NCBI RefSeq assembly: GCF_013407925.2
Contig: NZ_CP060201.1
Location: forward strand, 6,247,001-6,311,000
Length of the DNA stretch: 64,000 nt
Reading direction: 5' to 3'
Origin: Pseudomonas protegens
GTDB taxonomy: Bacteria > Pseudomonadota > Gammaproteobacteria > Pseudomonadales > Pseudomonadaceae
The position numbers were made by a program, and so were the translations under genes. Positions within the stretch are counted from its first letter, which is position 1. Each line of letters opens with the position of its first letter. Shown here piece after piece: positions 63,885 through 64,000 of this stretch. Under the pieces are notes generated by a model. The model was not told the DNA's origin. It made no database searches and saw only the letters and a program-made list of their open reading frames with translations.

Positions 63885-64000
63885 GTAGCTGTTGCGACGT
63901 TACTTGCTTTGACTGCCGGACCGGGGAGGTCCGCTGCAAGAACGGGCGCAAATTTATCAACTTATGTGCCGGCTGGGAAGCCCCCCATGCAAAAAAATGA

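Noticed and set aside
63885..64000. Possible second tRNA or gene at the right edge
   Set aside because: No cloverleaf and no start with a ribosome site; the open frame crossing it is a shadow of the LysR gene and tRNA.

Overview
The window is GC-rich chromosomal DNA from a Pseudomonas of the fluorescens group (protegens/chlororaphis-like is my inference). The pointers are the moxR/bat-gdhB gene order, a vre-hxc-DING-pdt locus laid out as I recall it from P. aeruginosa, REP-type intergenic palindromes, a DUF6124 cassette and a VgrG-linked Tle5b effector.

Layout. 1-4717 (minus): sbcDC, with sbcC cut by the left edge. 4819-11658 (minus): a tightly overlapping envelope operon, moxR > DUF58 > DUF4381 > batA > batB-TPR > batD. 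11981-12337: a small unknown protein. 12892-17751: gdhB, the large NAD-dependent glutamate dehydrogenase, with a clear terminator. 17849-20950 (minus): a META/DUF4377 lipoprotein, an ArnT/GT39-like membrane glycosyltransferase and a small exported protein.

21078-51585 is a phosphate-starvation secretion locus. vreA-vreI-vreR encode a cell-surface signalling system: a periplasmic STN-domain protein, an ECF sigma factor and a FecR-like anti-sigma factor. A complete Hxc type II secretion system follows (hxcW, U, P, V, T, X, Y, Z, Q, R, S) with a lipoprotein secretin. Next come two DING/PstS-like exoproteins, the likely Hxc substrates. Last is a 4125-residue PdtA-type two-partner-secretion exoprotein. 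The locus is invaded by non-coding material: a DUF6124 cassette with a structured leader, three copies of a long Pseudomonas intergenic repeat that end in tandem hexamers, and a 26-bp perfect inverted repeat between hxcQ and hxcR. The second DING protein has lost most of the PstS-type phosphate ligands. No pdtB transporter gene is present in the window.

51686-59569 (minus) is an orphan type VI secretion island: vgrG > pld (Tle5b-type phospholipase D) > Sel1-repeat immunity gene. Beyond it lie a truncated GH19 lysozyme/chitinase-like remnant, a small exported protein that may be its immunity partner, a decayed second pld 3' end, and a second paralogous Sel1 immunity gene. The 51.6-55 kb part is visibly AT-richer than its surroundings.

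59890-64000 holds a SAM methyltransferase, two small unknown genes, an MFS transporter divergent from a LysR regulator whose reading frame is broken at a T-run, and a tRNA-Gln(UUG).
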